From a virus, in the IMG/VR virus record IMGVR_UViG_3300027872_000005, positions 1 to 63,150 of that record: 63,150 nt of DNA. One strand, 5' to 3'. Numbering within the stretch: the first letter of the stretch is position 1; each line of letters begins with the position of its first letter. The position numbers and the translations under genes are program-made. Shown one piece after another: positions 8,348-17,747 of this stretch. Below the pieces are notes generated by a model. The model was not told the DNA's origin, ran no database searches, and was given only the letters and a program-made list of their open reading frames with translations.

Positions 8348-8657
8348 TGCCGAACAAATCGTCGATCTGGTCGATTATGACCGGTCGATTCAACGGGTTA
8401 TCTCGCAATCCAGCGCGATGGAGGGCGATCTTCGTGACAATGGGACGGTGGGGCAAATCCTGGAAGAGATGCAGGGCGATGCCGAAGAGGCGTTGAAATT
8501 GCTTGTTGAAATCGATCCGGACGAAAAACTTCAAATTGTCGGTCTTCAAGGCATCATTCTTCGCTTCCGGGAAACCGCGGCGCGGGCTGCTGCCATCATC
8601 GAAGCCGGCGAGATTGCAGAGGCCGAACACAATGCAGAGCAAATGATCGAGGAATGA
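8328..8657 (+). CDS. Hypothetical helical protein (109 aa)
   Basis: Nearly all-helical, acidic protein starting with GTG inside the end of the portal gene and overlapping the scaffold-like gene by four bases. The position between portal and scaffold suggests a head-assembly accessory, but I recognise no family. Confidence 0.6.
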   Translation: MPATQRNAEQIVDLVDYDRSIQRVISQSSAMEGDLRDNGTVGQILEEMQGDAEEALKLLVEIDPDEKLQIVGLQGIILRFRETAARAAAIIEAGEIAEAEHNAEQMIEE

Positions 8658-9949
8658 TGATGGCTAGAAAACGCAGAATCAAGGGTACTGCCCGCGCCGA
8701 ACCGCACACGCCTGAAACCCGTGCCGCCGAGGATGAAGCCAGCGAGGCGACCCCGCCGCTCGAAGAGGCAGGAACCTACGAATACCAAACCGATGAAATC
8801 AGTGAGGACATCACCGATGTAGCCGGGGACGATGAAGACGACGCGCCGAGCCCGGAGCTTGAAAGCATCGAGGAAGAGGAACCGGAAGAAGAGCCGGCCG
8901 AGACAAAAAAGAGCCGAACCAAGCGTGATGAACTCTACGACGACATCGAGCGCCGCCGCGAGGAACGCGAAGCCAAGCAGCGTGAGCAACTGGCAGCAGT
9001 CGAAGATGAAGACGACGACGCGCCGGCACCGGCCGACACGCCCGCTGAACCGGCAGAGGATGACGATCCTGACGTGACGATGAAGGTCGATCGTCAGAAC
9101 ATCACCAAAAAGCGCTCTGAGTGGGATGACGATGCCAGACGTTCCCATGCCGAAGGGAATCGTTTAGAAGAATTGAATCGCCTGTTGCCCGAAGTGCGAG
9201 CCTTACTGTCCGCGCCGACAACAGCGACACCGGAGCCAGCTCCGGAAGAGCCCGCCGCACCTTCCAGTGCGGATGAGGGCAGCGAGCCGACACCGCCGAT
9301 GACGCGGGATACGGCAAGGGGGATCGTCGATCGTATCCAAACGGGCGATCTCGACGAGGGAGCGGATGCTCTCTTAGAAGCGATTGACAGCGTGGCGAAA
9401 CCTTCCGTTGACGCCAACGCCATCAGTCAGCTTATCGACCAAAATCAACGCAAATTTGATGTTGAACGATCAATTCAGCAGGAAATGGCGCGGTTTTCCG
9501 AGACATTTCCAAACGTTGCCGAAGATCCGGTTTTGATTGGGGCAACGTTTAATCAGATGCACGTTGAGCAATTGAGCGACATTGAAAAGATGGTTTTTCC
9601 CGATGGCAGTGTCCTGAAGGAAACCGACATGAGCAGATTGCGCGAAGAGCCTCGGTTAATCCCCGATTGGCATCGGCAATATCGCGATCATGGCTTCGAT
9701 GTCAGACCGATCAGCGAAGTGGTCGATTCCGCCGGCAAGTTTGTTCAGGAGAAATATATCCTGCCCAAGCCGGCACAAGAACAGCGCGGTTCGACGCAGC
9801 TTGAACAGAGACGTGAAGCCAAGCGCACGAACCTACAACGGCAACCGCGGAGAGCGACAGCTACGCCAAGTCAAACCGTGCCGCAGTCACAATCGACATC
9901 ATCGGTTATCGGTGAAATGCGGGCGCGGCGAGTAGGCAGACATCGTTGA
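8654..9949 (+). CDS. Putative capsid scaffolding protein
   Basis: 431 residues and highly acidic. The first 140 or so residues are Glu/Asp/Pro-rich, low complexity and mostly disordered, followed by helical segments and a basic C-terminus (about 380-431). This composition and its place just before the major capsid gene fit an internal scaffold that guides shell assembly. The start has three ATGs in tandem (8654, 8657, 8660). Confidence 0.7.
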   Translation: MMMARKRRIKGTARAEPHTPETRAAEDEASEATPPLEEAGTYEYQTDEISEDITDVAGDDEDDAPSPELESIEEEEPEEEPAETKKSRTKRDELYDDIERRREEREAKQREQLAAVEDEDDDAPAPADTPAEPAEDDDPDVTMKVDRQNITKKRSEWDDDARRSHAEGNRLEELNRLLPEVRALLSAPTTATPEPAPEEPAAPSSADEGSEPTPPMTRDTARGIVDRIQTGDLDEGADALLEAIDSVAKPSVDANAISQLIDQNQRKFDVERSIQQEMARFSETFPNVAEDPVLIGATFNQMHVEQLSDIEKMVFPDGSVLKETDMSRLREEPRLIPDWHRQYRDHGFDVRPISEVVDSAGKFVQEKYILPKPAQEQRGSTQLEQRREAKRTNLQRQPRRATATPSQTVPQSQSTSSVIGEMRARRVGRHR

Positions 9950-9973
9950 GCCGCTAGAACGGAGATAATCGAT

Positions 9974-10966
9974 ATGGCTGGTGTCCTGTGGGAAGGAAGC
10001 CTTGATGCAGGTTTCACATTCTCGAAGAAACTGTCGAAGACGCTGCGCACCGATCTGCAGCCTTTGACGAAATTCCGGCAGCTTTGCGACATCGAAGATG
10101 GCTCAGAGCTAGGCATTAATGCCGGCGACAAGCTCTATTTCGACGTCTACAGCGATGTCGCGACCCAAGGTGGTCGGCTCGTCGAAAACGTTGCAATGAC
10201 CGAAAGTTCATTCTCGGTCTCGCAGAAATCCCTAACCGTGTTCGAGGCCGGTCATTCCGTCCCCTATACCGGCAAACTGGAATTTCTGAGCTTGCACAAG
10301 GTCGCTGACATCATCGACAAAACCCTCAAGAACGATGCCAAAAAGTTCTTCGATTCTGAATCGTATGAGGCGATGAAGTTGACCCAACTTCGCGCTGCCC
10401 CGACTTCCGGCAGCTCGGCGACGTCCGTAACGCTGGAAACCAACGGAGCGATGTCGATCACCAACAACCTCGCCATGAACCTTGAACACGTCAAGGGCAT
10501 TGTCGATACGATGGGTGAACGCAATATCCCGCCAATGGTCGATGACGATTATGTTGCAATCACCCACCCGACGACCGTCCGCCAGTTCCGCAACGATCTG
10601 GAACAAATCTATCAATATACGTCGATGGGCGCGGCACGGCTGTTTGAGGGCGAGATCGGGCGTTATGAAAACGTCAGATTCATCAAGCAGACCAACATCC
10701 CCAAGGGCGGTGCCAACGACTCGACTACCTTCGACAGCCTGAATCGTATCGCGGACGCATGGAACAACGGCCTTTCTTCATGGGTCTTTTTCATGGGTGC
10801 CGATACGGTCGCCGAAGGGATTGTCTGCCCCGAAGAAATCCGAGCGAAAATCCCGACCGACTTCGGCCGGTCCAAGGGTATCGCCTGGTACTATCTCGGC
10901 GGCTTCGCACTCGTCCACGACGACGCGCCCAATTCGCGCATCGTCATGTGGGATTCCGCGGCCTAA
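9974..10966 (+). CDS. Major capsid protein (N4-gp56-like, HK97 fold)
   Basis: 330 residues, similar in length and pattern to N4-gp56 family capsid proteins. Features include the N-terminal KKLSKTLRTDLQPLTKF-like stretch, AGHSVPYTGKLE, and the late strand YYLGGFALVHDDAPNSRIV that is typical of this family. A GGAG site precedes the ATG. A strong hairpin follows the stop, as is common after highly expressed capsid genes. Confidence 0.88.
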   Translation: MAGVLWEGSLDAGFTFSKKLSKTLRTDLQPLTKFRQLCDIEDGSELGINAGDKLYFDVYSDVATQGGRLVENVAMTESSFSVSQKSLTVFEAGHSVPYTGKLEFLSLHKVADIIDKTLKNDAKKFFDSESYEAMKLTQLRAAPTSGSSATSVTLETNGAMSITNNLAMNLEHVKGIVDTMGERNIPPMVDDDYVAITHPTTVRQFRNDLEQIYQYTSMGAARLFEGEIGRYENVRFIKQTNIPKGGANDSTTFDSLNRIADAWNNGLSSWVFFMGADTVAEGIVCPEEIRAKIPTDFGRSKGIAWYYLGGFALVHDDAPNSRIVMWDSAA

Positions 10967-10981
10967 TCGCCGGCTAACCAA

Positions 10982-11002
10982 GGGCCGCGCCAGGCGCGGC
11001 CC
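10982..11002 (+). terminator. Hairpin after capsid gene
   Basis: GGGCCGCGC-CAG-GCGCGGCCC is a perfect nine-base-pair stem with a three-base loop. It has no following T-run, so it probably acts as an attenuator or mRNA-stabilising 3' structure rather than a full terminator. Confidence 0.55.
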
Positions 11003-11026
11003 GCAGCCATACGGAGAAGTGAAAAT

Positions 11027-11428
11027 ATGGCTTATGCAGAACCAGTCCGCGAGACCATCTATCTTGGTCTGATGGATCTTGCTGCCGGTGTTGTCACGAC
11101 ATCCTTCAAAGGCCCGAACGGCTTGAAAGGCCGGCTCAAGGATATCATCGTCGTTTGCACCGAGGTCTTCAATGAGGTCACGAGCGAGGCGTTTATCCAG
11201 CTTGGAACGTCCGGCGATGCCGATGCCTATGCCGTTGCTGGTCTCGGCTCGACGGCCGATACCGACACCTATCGGATGTCGGCCGATGATGATGCCGGCG
11301 ATGCTACCACCGGCTTCCTCGATGCCGATCTTCCGGCCGATACGCAGGTCGAAGTGGTCACGATCCAGAATGTCGGCGGCACAGCGACCGGTATTGGCCA
11401 TGTGTCCGTTGTCGTCGATTGGTACTGA
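11027..11428 (+). CDS. Putative head decoration or structural protein (133 aa)
   Basis: Small beta-rich protein immediately after the major capsid protein, a usual place for decoration or head-stabilising proteins. It is rich in Asp, Ala, Gly and Thr with no catalytic motif. The assignment is by position and composition only. Confidence 0.5.
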   Translation: MAYAEPVRETIYLGLMDLAAGVVTTSFKGPNGLKGRLKDIIVVCTEVFNEVTSEAFIQLGTSGDADAYAVAGLGSTADTDTYRMSADDDAGDATTGFLDADLPADTQVEVVTIQNVGGTATGIGHVSVVVDWY

Positions 11429-11433
11429 TCTCG

Positions 11434-11688
11434 ATGGCCCACTACGGCAATCCGGGCAATCACGGCAAAAAGCCGCGATACGGCAGAGATCCTTTCCCTG
11501 CCGATGATGCCCAAAGCTATGTCGGCGGCGATGCCGCCCACGCGGGCTATGAAACTCTGAAACGCGCCCCACGATCGGCTGGCCATGTTCTTCGCGAATC
11601 GCAAGGATGGATCGATCCGGAGCGCTCTTTGGAAAAAGAGAAATCCGATCGCATGTACGCCGATTGGATGGATCGAAACGACTATTGA
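11434..11688 (+). CDS. Hypothetical protein (84 aa)
   Basis: Polar, charged protein beginning MAHYGNPGNHGKK, Gly/His-rich at the start and Glu/Arg-rich at the end. The start at 11434 lies five bases after the previous stop. It is probably co-transcribed with the head genes; function unknown. Confidence 0.55.
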   Translation: MAHYGNPGNHGKKPRYGRDPFPADDAQSYVGGDAAHAGYETLKRAPRSAGHVLRESQGWIDPERSLEKEKSDRMYADWMDRNDY

Positions 11689-11705
11689 GAGAAAAGGAGA
11701 ATCCG

Positions 11706-11918
11706 ATGAAAAAATCCAACTCGGTTCACACCACTTCGATGGGTGGTGGCGTCAAATGGCGCCAGGATAACGCACCGCAAGGCGGCGATACTCAGAAGCT
11801 CGATATGACGAAAGCCCGTTTGGGTGAAACCAACATGGGCGGCCCGACGAGCATCGAGCATTCGATTTCCGGCGGCAAGGTCCGGCGCCGTGACAGCGAG
11901 GCTACGGGCGAAGTCTAA
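11706..11918 (+). CDS. Hypothetical small protein (70 aa)
   Basis: Basic, Gly/Ser-rich and probably disordered protein of unknown role. The start at 11706 is fixed by an AAAAGGAG site. It is the last gene before a terminator, so it ends the capsid transcription unit. Confidence 0.65.
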   Translation: MKKSNSVHTTSMGGGVKWRQDNAPQGGDTQKLDMTKARLGETNMGGPTSIEHSISGGKVRRRDSEATGEV

Positions 11919-11949
11919 GCCCTAAAGAGCCTGTTCGATTGATGCACAA

Positions 11950-11978
11950 GGGGCGGCCAAGCCGGCCGTCCCTTTTTT
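11950..11978 (+). terminator. Rho-independent terminator
   Basis: GGGGCGGCC (11950-11958) pairs with GGCCGTCCC (11964-11972), including one G-T pair, and is followed by six T. It separates the capsid block from the adaptor and tail block. Confidence 0.8.
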
Positions 11979-11996
11979 CTTAAATGGAGAACGACG

Positions 11997-12701
11997 ATGA
12001 TTGATGAAAGCGCTCCTGCGCCTGATGCACAGTCCGCCCCGCCGCCGCTGCCAAAGACGGCCAAAAAGCAACCGGCCAAAAAGCCGAAGAATGACGAACT
12101 CGCCGCCTTGAAGGCGCAGCTCCGCGAGGCCAAGAACCAGATTTCGGCGATGGCCGATGAACGCGATGAGGCCGTTGCCGAAAACGAAGTGGCTGGCGAG
12201 CGTATCGATAAACTCGAAAGGTCTGCAACGTCGAGCGTGGGAAACACGATGCATGGCTTGCCGTTAAAGGGCAAGAAGAAGGGCAAGAAAAAGGGCGATG
12301 AAATCGATGAGGTCAATGCCAAGGCGCGGCGTCTCGATCGTTCAAAGCCGTTTGGTGAAATCTCGCCGCCTTGGAACAACGCGCATTTCAGCCAAAATCA
12401 GCGCAATGGATCGTTCTATTTCGACGCTTCCGGCATGGAGATCACCACACTGCGCCAGGCCGGACAGGAGATTATCGATCCGGGCCTGGCCGAAGCACAG
12501 GCGCGGATGCGAGCCGAAGCAATCAATCTGGCGGCATGGGCGGAAGGCGTTGAGGACTATGCCGATGTAGATGTGTTCCGGGCTCTTCGTGATCGGTTTT
12601 TCATATCGGTGTCGTCAATCCATGATGCCGTCGATGTGCTGATCGAAAAGCAGGTCGTCAAGGCCGACAAACAGAAACGCTCACGGGTTCAGGCTGAATG
12701 A
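11997..12701 (+). CDS. Hypothetical head-completion region protein (234 aa)
   Basis: N-terminus of about 35 residues is Ala/Pro/Lys-rich and disordered, followed by a coiled coil (about residues 33-75) and a Lys-rich run (KGKKKGKKKG). The C-terminal half is folded. No family is recognised. It overlaps the adaptor gene by four bases (ATGA). Confidence 0.6.
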   Translation: MIDESAPAPDAQSAPPPLPKTAKKQPAKKPKNDELAALKAQLREAKNQISAMADERDEAVAENEVAGERIDKLERSATSSVGNTMHGLPLKGKKKGKKKGDEIDEVNAKARRLDRSKPFGEISPPWNNAHFSQNQRNGSFYFDASGMEITTLRQAGQEIIDPGLAEAQARMRAEAINLAAWAEGVEDYADVDVFRALRDRFFISVSSIHDAVDVLIEKQVVKADKQKRSRVQAE

Positions 12702-13351
12702 CGGCTTTAACCTTCACCATTCTGACCGGCGCAAAGACCGTTGAAGGCTCGATCCGCTCACGGGTGAACCACTCTGACGTCCCGGCCACGGATGTCCTGG
12801 CCGATGGGGAGGCGTGGATAAACGAACGTCTCCGCATCGAGGAACAGGTTCAGCGTGTTCAAATGTCGTTGGCCAAGGATATCGACAAGCTGACGGTGCC
12901 GGCCGGCTTTCTTGACCCGATTGCCTTGAATCTGGTGGAGGGAACGGACAATCACGGCCGCATCGATCGACGCGCCAAATATGATGTGATCGAACGCCGC
13001 AATGAGGACAATACCGGCCTTGCCACGAATATTGCCGGCCCAAGGGAATATGCCGTTGTCGGAACGGAGTTACTGTTCGATGCCAAGGCCGACAAAGCCT
13101 ATACGGTCAATGCCGTCTTCTACGCCGCGCCAACGGCGCTTTCGGTCTCCAACGAGACCAATATCTACACCGATACCTTCCGCATCGTCCTGCGCCATGC
13201 CTACCTGATCTACGGCTTTGAATTTCGCAAAGATTTCGAGCAAATGACCAATCAGATCGCTTTCGCAACCGATGAAGTGGCAAAACTGCACGTCGCTGAT
13301 GACCTCAACAGTCGCGGTGGAACCTACGATACCGAGGTAGATTATGGCTGA
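12698..13351 (+). CDS. Putative head-tail adaptor protein
   Basis: 217 residues, mostly helical. The length and the order portal, capsid, adaptor, tail fit the ring-forming adaptor proteins of short-tailed phages (P22 gp4/SU10-adaptor type). No catalytic motif is expected or seen. It would bind the portal ring and receive the tail. The family assignment is by eye and would need a profile comparison. Confidence 0.6.
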   Translation: MTALTFTILTGAKTVEGSIRSRVNHSDVPATDVLADGEAWINERLRIEEQVQRVQMSLAKDIDKLTVPAGFLDPIALNLVEGTDNHGRIDRRAKYDVIERRNEDNTGLATNIAGPREYAVVGTELLFDAKADKAYTVNAVFYAAPTALSVSNETNIYTDTFRIVLRHAYLIYGFEFRKDFEQMTNQIAFATDEVAKLHVADDLNSRGGTYDTEVDYG

Positions 13352-15179
13352 CACCTTCACAGCAAACCTGAATTTGCGGCTGATCGAGACCGGCGCCTAT
13401 GACAACACCTGGGGGACGAAAACCGCCACCGATGTTCTGACCATCATCGACAACAAGCTCGGCAATACCTTCACGGTTGCCGATGTCGGTGGCACCAAGG
13501 CCATCACCCAGGCCGAACAGACCAACTTGATCATCAAGGCGACGGCCGCGACACTGACGAGCAACCTGATCCTGCAGGTCTCCGGCAAGGGTCAATGGGT
13601 GTTCTGGAACGCCACCAGCGCCGGCGCCTTCACCGTTACGGCAGAGATTTCCGGTGGCGGTTCCGTCACCATCCCGCGCGGCGGCTTTGTCCTGGCCGTT
13701 GGCGATGGCACGGATCTGAAACAGGCTGCCGATCTGTTTGCCGATGAAACGCCGCAACTCTCCGGGTTTCTTGATCCCAATTCCAATTACATCGGTGTTG
13801 ACCAGGGCACTGACCTGGCTTCGGCGGCACCGCTCGTTATCGGTACGGATGGCGACTATTTTGATGTGACCGGGACAACGAATTTTGCCGCCATGACGGT
13901 TGCGGCGGACAGGCTCTTCGCGCTCCAATTCGACGCGATCCTGACCATGACGCATCACGCGACTAACCTCGATTTACCGGGTGAGGCCAATATCATCACC
14001 GCTGCCGGTGACGTCGCAATGTTCTTCGCGACCGGCGCCAACACCGTTCAGTGCATCCAATACACCAGAGCGGACGGCACGGCGATCGTCAATGATCTGG
14101 TAAAAGATGCATCGCCGCAACTCGGCGGCTTCCTTGATCCGAACGGTAATTACATCGGCATGGACAAGGGCGGTGATATTGCCTCTGCATCGCCCTTGGT
14201 TGTCGATACGGATGGCGACTATTTCGACGTCACGGGAACGACAGGGTTCGCCGCCATGACGGTGGCGGCAAACCGCTTTTTCGTGTTGCAATTCGATGCT
14301 ATTTTAACGCTCACCCATCATGCCACGAATTTGAACCTGCCAGGCGGCGCCAACATCATCACGGCAGTCGGCGATCGAGCGCTGTTCTTCTCTACAGGCA
14401 CAGATACCGTCCATTGCCTTGCCTACACCAAAGCCAGCGGTCTACCGGTGATTGTCAGAGGTATTACAGACGTTCAGAATTTTACTACGCCTGGAGCTGA
14501 TACATGGACAAAACCGACTGCACCGGCTCCGAGCGCTAATGCCAAGGCGTTGATTGAAATTTGGGGCGGTGGCGGTTCCGGGAAGTCTAACAATTCGGAG
14601 GTTGCCACTGGCGGCGGCGGCGGCGGCGGTTATTTTACAACGATAGTCCCGGTTGCGAGTTTAGGGGCGACCGAATCCATGACTGTTGGTGCCGGTGGGG
14701 CGGGGGCGTTGGCATCTAACGGTAATGTTGGAACCAACTCAATTTTCGGGACCGGTAATGTGCGTTTGGGTGCTCAATTTGGAGACCGAGGCGCAGCGAC
14801 AGGTGGCGATGGAGGCGATGGAATTACACCTGATTTTCCTGCCGCCCTGGCAGGGGTAGATCCTGGAGGTGGTGGCGCGGGTGGTTCTGGTGCCGTTGGT
14901 GTTGACTCGGTTAATGGCGGCGGTGGTGGTGGTGATGGCGGAGCGGGATCGGGATTCGCTGGCGGTAGCTCTTATGGCGGTGGCGGCGGTGGAGGCGGTC
15001 ATCCGACGAGTGGCACGGCGTCTGGCGGAACAAGCGTTCTAGGCGGAAATGGCGGCGACGGACACGCAACCACACCAACGGCAGGCGCTGATCCGGGCGG
15101 CGGCGGTGGGGGATGTAATGCCGCAACAACCTCTGGCGCGGGAGGTGATGGTCAGATACGAGTAACCATCTTTGAATAG
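13344..15179 (+). CDS. Tail fibre-like protein with duplicated module and Gly-rich end
   Basis: 611 residues. After a beta-rich N-terminal part, a module of about 121 residues occurs twice in tandem. The copies begin near 13743 and 14106 (residues 134 and 255) and share FLDPN.NYIG, TDGDYFDVTGTT and LTHHATNL. From about residue 405 to the end the protein is extremely glycine-rich (GGGGGG runs), like the glycine-rich tips of some phage adhesins. It lies between the adaptor and the tail hub genes, so a receptor-binding or baseplate role is likely. Confidence 0.65.
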   Translation: MADTFTANLNLRLIETGAYDNTWGTKTATDVLTIIDNKLGNTFTVADVGGTKAITQAEQTNLIIKATAATLTSNLILQVSGKGQWVFWNATSAGAFTVTAEISGGGSVTIPRGGFVLAVGDGTDLKQAADLFADETPQLSGFLDPNSNYIGVDQGTDLASAAPLVIGTDGDYFDVTGTTNFAAMTVAADRLFALQFDAILTMTHHATNLDLPGEANIITAAGDVAMFFATGANTVQCIQYTRADGTAIVNDLVKDASPQLGGFLDPNGNYIGMDKGGDIASASPLVVDTDGDYFDVTGTTGFAAMTVAANRFFVLQFDAILTLTHHATNLNLPGGANIITAVGDRALFFSTGTDTVHCLAYTKASGLPVIVRGITDVQNFTTPGADTWTKPTAPAPSANAKALIEIWGGGGSGKSNNSEVATGGGGGGGYFTTIVPVASLGATESMTVGAGGAGALASNGNVGTNSIFGTGNVRLGAQFGDRGAATGGDGGDGITPDFPAALAGVDPGGGGAGGSGAVGVDSVNGGGGGGDGGAGSGFAGGSSYGGGGGGGGHPTSGTASGGTSVLGGNGGDGHATTPTAGADPGGGGGGCNAATTSGAGGDGQIRVTIFE

Positions 15180-15187
15180 GGTGGAAA

Positions 15188-16969
15188 ATGACCGAACAAG
15201 CCGTTGATATTATTGTCCCTCCCGGTTTCAACCGGATCGATACCGGGTTTGCCGTATCGGGGCGGTTCATCAATGGCGATCAAATTCGCTTTGTCGGCGA
15301 TCGCGCCGAAAAGATCGGCGGTTGGCTCAAATATTTTCCGACCGTGCTTCTCGGTATCACCCGTGGCATGGATGCCTGGGTGTCCCTTGCCTCGATCGAA
15401 CTGGTCGCGATGGGCTCGCACTGCAAACTGCAATTGCTGAAATCGGGCGATACCAGCCAGGATATCACGCCAATCCGCGCCACCCAGGCCGGTCTCACTG
15501 ATCCCTTCACGACAACATCAGGATCACCGATCGTTGCGGTCAACGATGTCGCTCACGGTGGCAAACAAGGCGATTTTGTCACCTATTCGGGCGGCACCAA
15601 TCCATTCAATGGCCTGACAATCGATGGCGAATACCAAATCACGTCAGTCACGGACGTCGATAATTACGTCATCACCGATGATGAAAGTGCCACCAGTTCA
15701 GGAGCCGGCGGTGGTACGGTCACGGCGACATATCAGATTACCTGCGGGTTCGTTGATGCCGCGGTTTCCGTGGGTTATGGCGTTGGTGGCTATGGCCTTG
15801 AAGGCTACGGTGACGTCCGGACCATCGGTAATTCCACCCTGATCGATCCACGGATCTGGTCGATGGCCCATTACGGCGAGGATCTGTTAGCCGCGCCAAA
15901 CGGTGGCACGATCTACCTTTTCGATCTTTCTGTAGATACTCGCGCCCAAGTTCTCACCAACGCACCGGCTTTGGTCAATTTTGTCTTTGTCACGCCCGAA
16001 AGATTTATCTTCGCGCTCGGCGCCGATGAACCCATGACGGTCAAATGGCCGGATGTGGACGATAATACGGACTGGACGCCAACGGTAACAAATACGGCCA
16101 ATGAACGGCGGTTGCGCGGCGGTGCAAAACTGGTGTCTGGTGAAGCGCTCACGCAAGGTCTGAGTATCGTATGGTCGGACAGCGCGACATTCGTGTTCCA
16201 ATATACCGGTTCATCGCTGGTTTATTCGAGCCGCCAGGTCTCCAAGGATGTTGGTATTATCGCTCCCTGGGCCTTCGCGGTTGCCGATGGTGTCGCTTAT
16301 TGGATGTCTCAACACGGCTTTTTTATGTACGATGGATCGGTCCATCCGATCCCCTATTATGAGGATATCCGGGATTTTGTTTATGACCGACTGGACGAAT
16401 CCCAACAGATCAAGATCGCCTGTGAATACCGCGCCAGGCACAACGAAATTTGGTGGTATTATCCGTCTGGCGGCACGGAAAACGATAGCTACGTCATGGT
16501 GTCGCTGGAAACCATGACATGGGTAACGGGAACCGCCGATGTCACGGCCACGGCGCGGCGGCCGAGCGGTGCGCAGCGGACGTTGACCACCGATGCCAGC
16601 CAGTTCATTCACGAGCATGAAGCCAAAGGCGTTGTCGATGCCGATGGTGGCAACCTGCCCTATTCACTGGAAACCGGCCTGGTGCAACTCGCCAACGGTA
16701 CACGGGTGTCTGACATTTGGGGTTTTCTGCCGGATTTCAAGAAACTCACCGGCTCTTGCAATTTGCTGATCGAAACGTTTAACCGACCACAATCTGCAGG
16801 GCTCGAAGACAGCGCGACCAAGGCCGTCCTGTTGACCGACGAAATCGTTGATTTCAAAGTCTCCGGGCGGCTGTTCAAATTTATCCTGACCGGCACGGAC
16901 ATTGGCAACGATATGAGGATCGGACAACCGCAAATTCTTCTCGACGATGCCGGCGCGAGGCGAGCATGA
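15188..16969 (+). CDS. Tail hub/stabilisation protein (P22 gp10-like)
   Basis: 593 residues. The N-terminus (IIVPPGFNRIDTGFAVSGR, KIGGWLKYF) and later strands (TIYLFDL, ALGADEPMTVKWPD, GGAKLVSGEAL, VGIIAPWAFAVADGVAYWMS) resemble the beta-propeller-like packaged-DNA stabilisation or tail hub proteins of P22-like phages. A separate beta domain (about residues 98-180) with the H-G-G-KQGDFVTYSG and GEYQITSV pattern looks inserted. It probably forms part of the short tail tube below the adaptor. Confidence 0.7.
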   Translation: MTEQAVDIIVPPGFNRIDTGFAVSGRFINGDQIRFVGDRAEKIGGWLKYFPTVLLGITRGMDAWVSLASIELVAMGSHCKLQLLKSGDTSQDITPIRATQAGLTDPFTTTSGSPIVAVNDVAHGGKQGDFVTYSGGTNPFNGLTIDGEYQITSVTDVDNYVITDDESATSSGAGGGTVTATYQITCGFVDAAVSVGYGVGGYGLEGYGDVRTIGNSTLIDPRIWSMAHYGEDLLAAPNGGTIYLFDLSVDTRAQVLTNAPALVNFVFVTPERFIFALGADEPMTVKWPDVDDNTDWTPTVTNTANERRLRGGAKLVSGEALTQGLSIVWSDSATFVFQYTGSSLVYSSRQVSKDVGIIAPWAFAVADGVAYWMSQHGFFMYDGSVHPIPYYEDIRDFVYDRLDESQQIKIACEYRARHNEIWWYYPSGGTENDSYVMVSLETMTWVTGTADVTATARRPSGAQRTLTTDASQFIHEHEAKGVVDADGGNLPYSLETGLVQLANGTRVSDIWGFLPDFKKLTGSCNLLIETFNRPQSAGLEDSATKAVLLTDEIVDFKVSGRLFKFILTGTDIGNDMRIGQPQILLDDAGARRA

Positions 16970-17262
16970 GAAAACTGGCCCTTGGCAAACCGCCATCATC
17001 GCCACCCCCCCTCAATCTCTCTAGTTCATCGAGACTCGAAGCGCTTGAAAAAAAAGTCGAATGGCTCATAAATTCCATCAATGAAATTCAGATAGCCAGC
17101 TACGAAGAAATTGTTGGAGAACTTGCCGATGCCTACACCGTGACCAACATTCCAGACCCACCGGACAGGGCATTGAGCGGGACGGAAACCACCGCAGCCG
17201 ATATTGCGGCGGTCCTGGCGACGCTTATTTCGGATTTGAAAGCGCGGGCATTCAGACCATGA
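16966..17262 (+). CDS. Hypothetical protein (98 aa)
   Basis: Pro/Ser-rich N-terminus, then a short coiled coil (LEALEKKVEWLINSINEI). It overlaps both neighbours by four bases (ATGA), so it is translated with the tail genes. Possibly a trimeric tail accessory; function unknown. Confidence 0.6.
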   Translation: MRKLALGKPPSSPPPLNLSSSSRLEALEKKVEWLINSINEIQIASYEEIVGELADAYTVTNIPDPPDRALSGTETTAADIAAVLATLISDLKARAFRP

Positions 17263-17747
17263 GCGCTTTAGATAACATCGACGTCAGAGTGGCAACGGAA
17301 GACGATTACGAAGGGCTGTTCGAGCTGCTCGCTGGAATGCACAAGGAAATGGCGATCGCGCCGCTCAATGTCGATAAGGCAGCCGCATCGATTTCCGAAG
17401 GCGTGATAAACGGCGAAGTGCTTGTCGCGTTGGACAAAAAAGGAAAAATTGTCGGGACCATCGGTGTGATCGAGGAAAAATGGTGGTATAGCGATAGCTC
17501 ATATTTGATGGATAGATTCTTCTACACTGCACGATCTGAACGTGGCGATGAGATTGGCAAGGCGCTTTTGGAAGCGGTCACGGTGTTTTCAGATAGTCGC
17601 AATTTGCCTCTCATTCTCAGCGTTATGAATCCGAAGCGAGCGCGTCCAAACAAGCGCTGGCAGCGTATTTTTGACCGGGCAATGTTTATTCCGGCCGGAT
17701 ACGGCCTGATAGCTCCGAAAGGATCAGATGATGGGCCTGTGCGGTAG
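17259..17747 (+). CDS. GNAT family N-acetyltransferase
   Basis: 162 residues with the GNAT layout: an N-terminal VRVATEDDYEGLFEL strand-helix, a central GKIVGTIGV beta strand, and a GDEIGKALLEAV helix in the place of the acetyl-CoA-binding loop (usual R/QxxGxG/A, here RGDEIGKA, slightly degenerate). Acetyltransferase-like genes are often found at this point of podovirus tail modules. Substrate is unknown; modification of a virion or host protein is possible. Confidence 0.72.
   Translation: MSALDNIDVRVATEDDYEGLFELLAGMHKEMAIAPLNVDKAAASISEGVINGEVLVALDKKGKIVGTIGVIEEKWWYSDSSYLMDRFFYTARSERGDEIGKALLEAVTVFSDSRNLPLILSVMNPKRARPNKRWQRIFDRAMFIPAGYGLIAPKGSDDGPVR

Noticed and set aside
8546-9148. Minus-strand frame rich in hydrophobic residues within the scaffold-like gene
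   Set aside because: Reverse reading of Glu/Asp-rich codons gives Leu/Phe/Val-rich sequence; an artefact of composition, not a membrane protein.
10778-11719. Minus-strand open frame of 313 codons across capsid and downstream genes
   Set aside because: Shadow of the capsid and decoration genes; the plus-strand products have proper starts and family resemblance.
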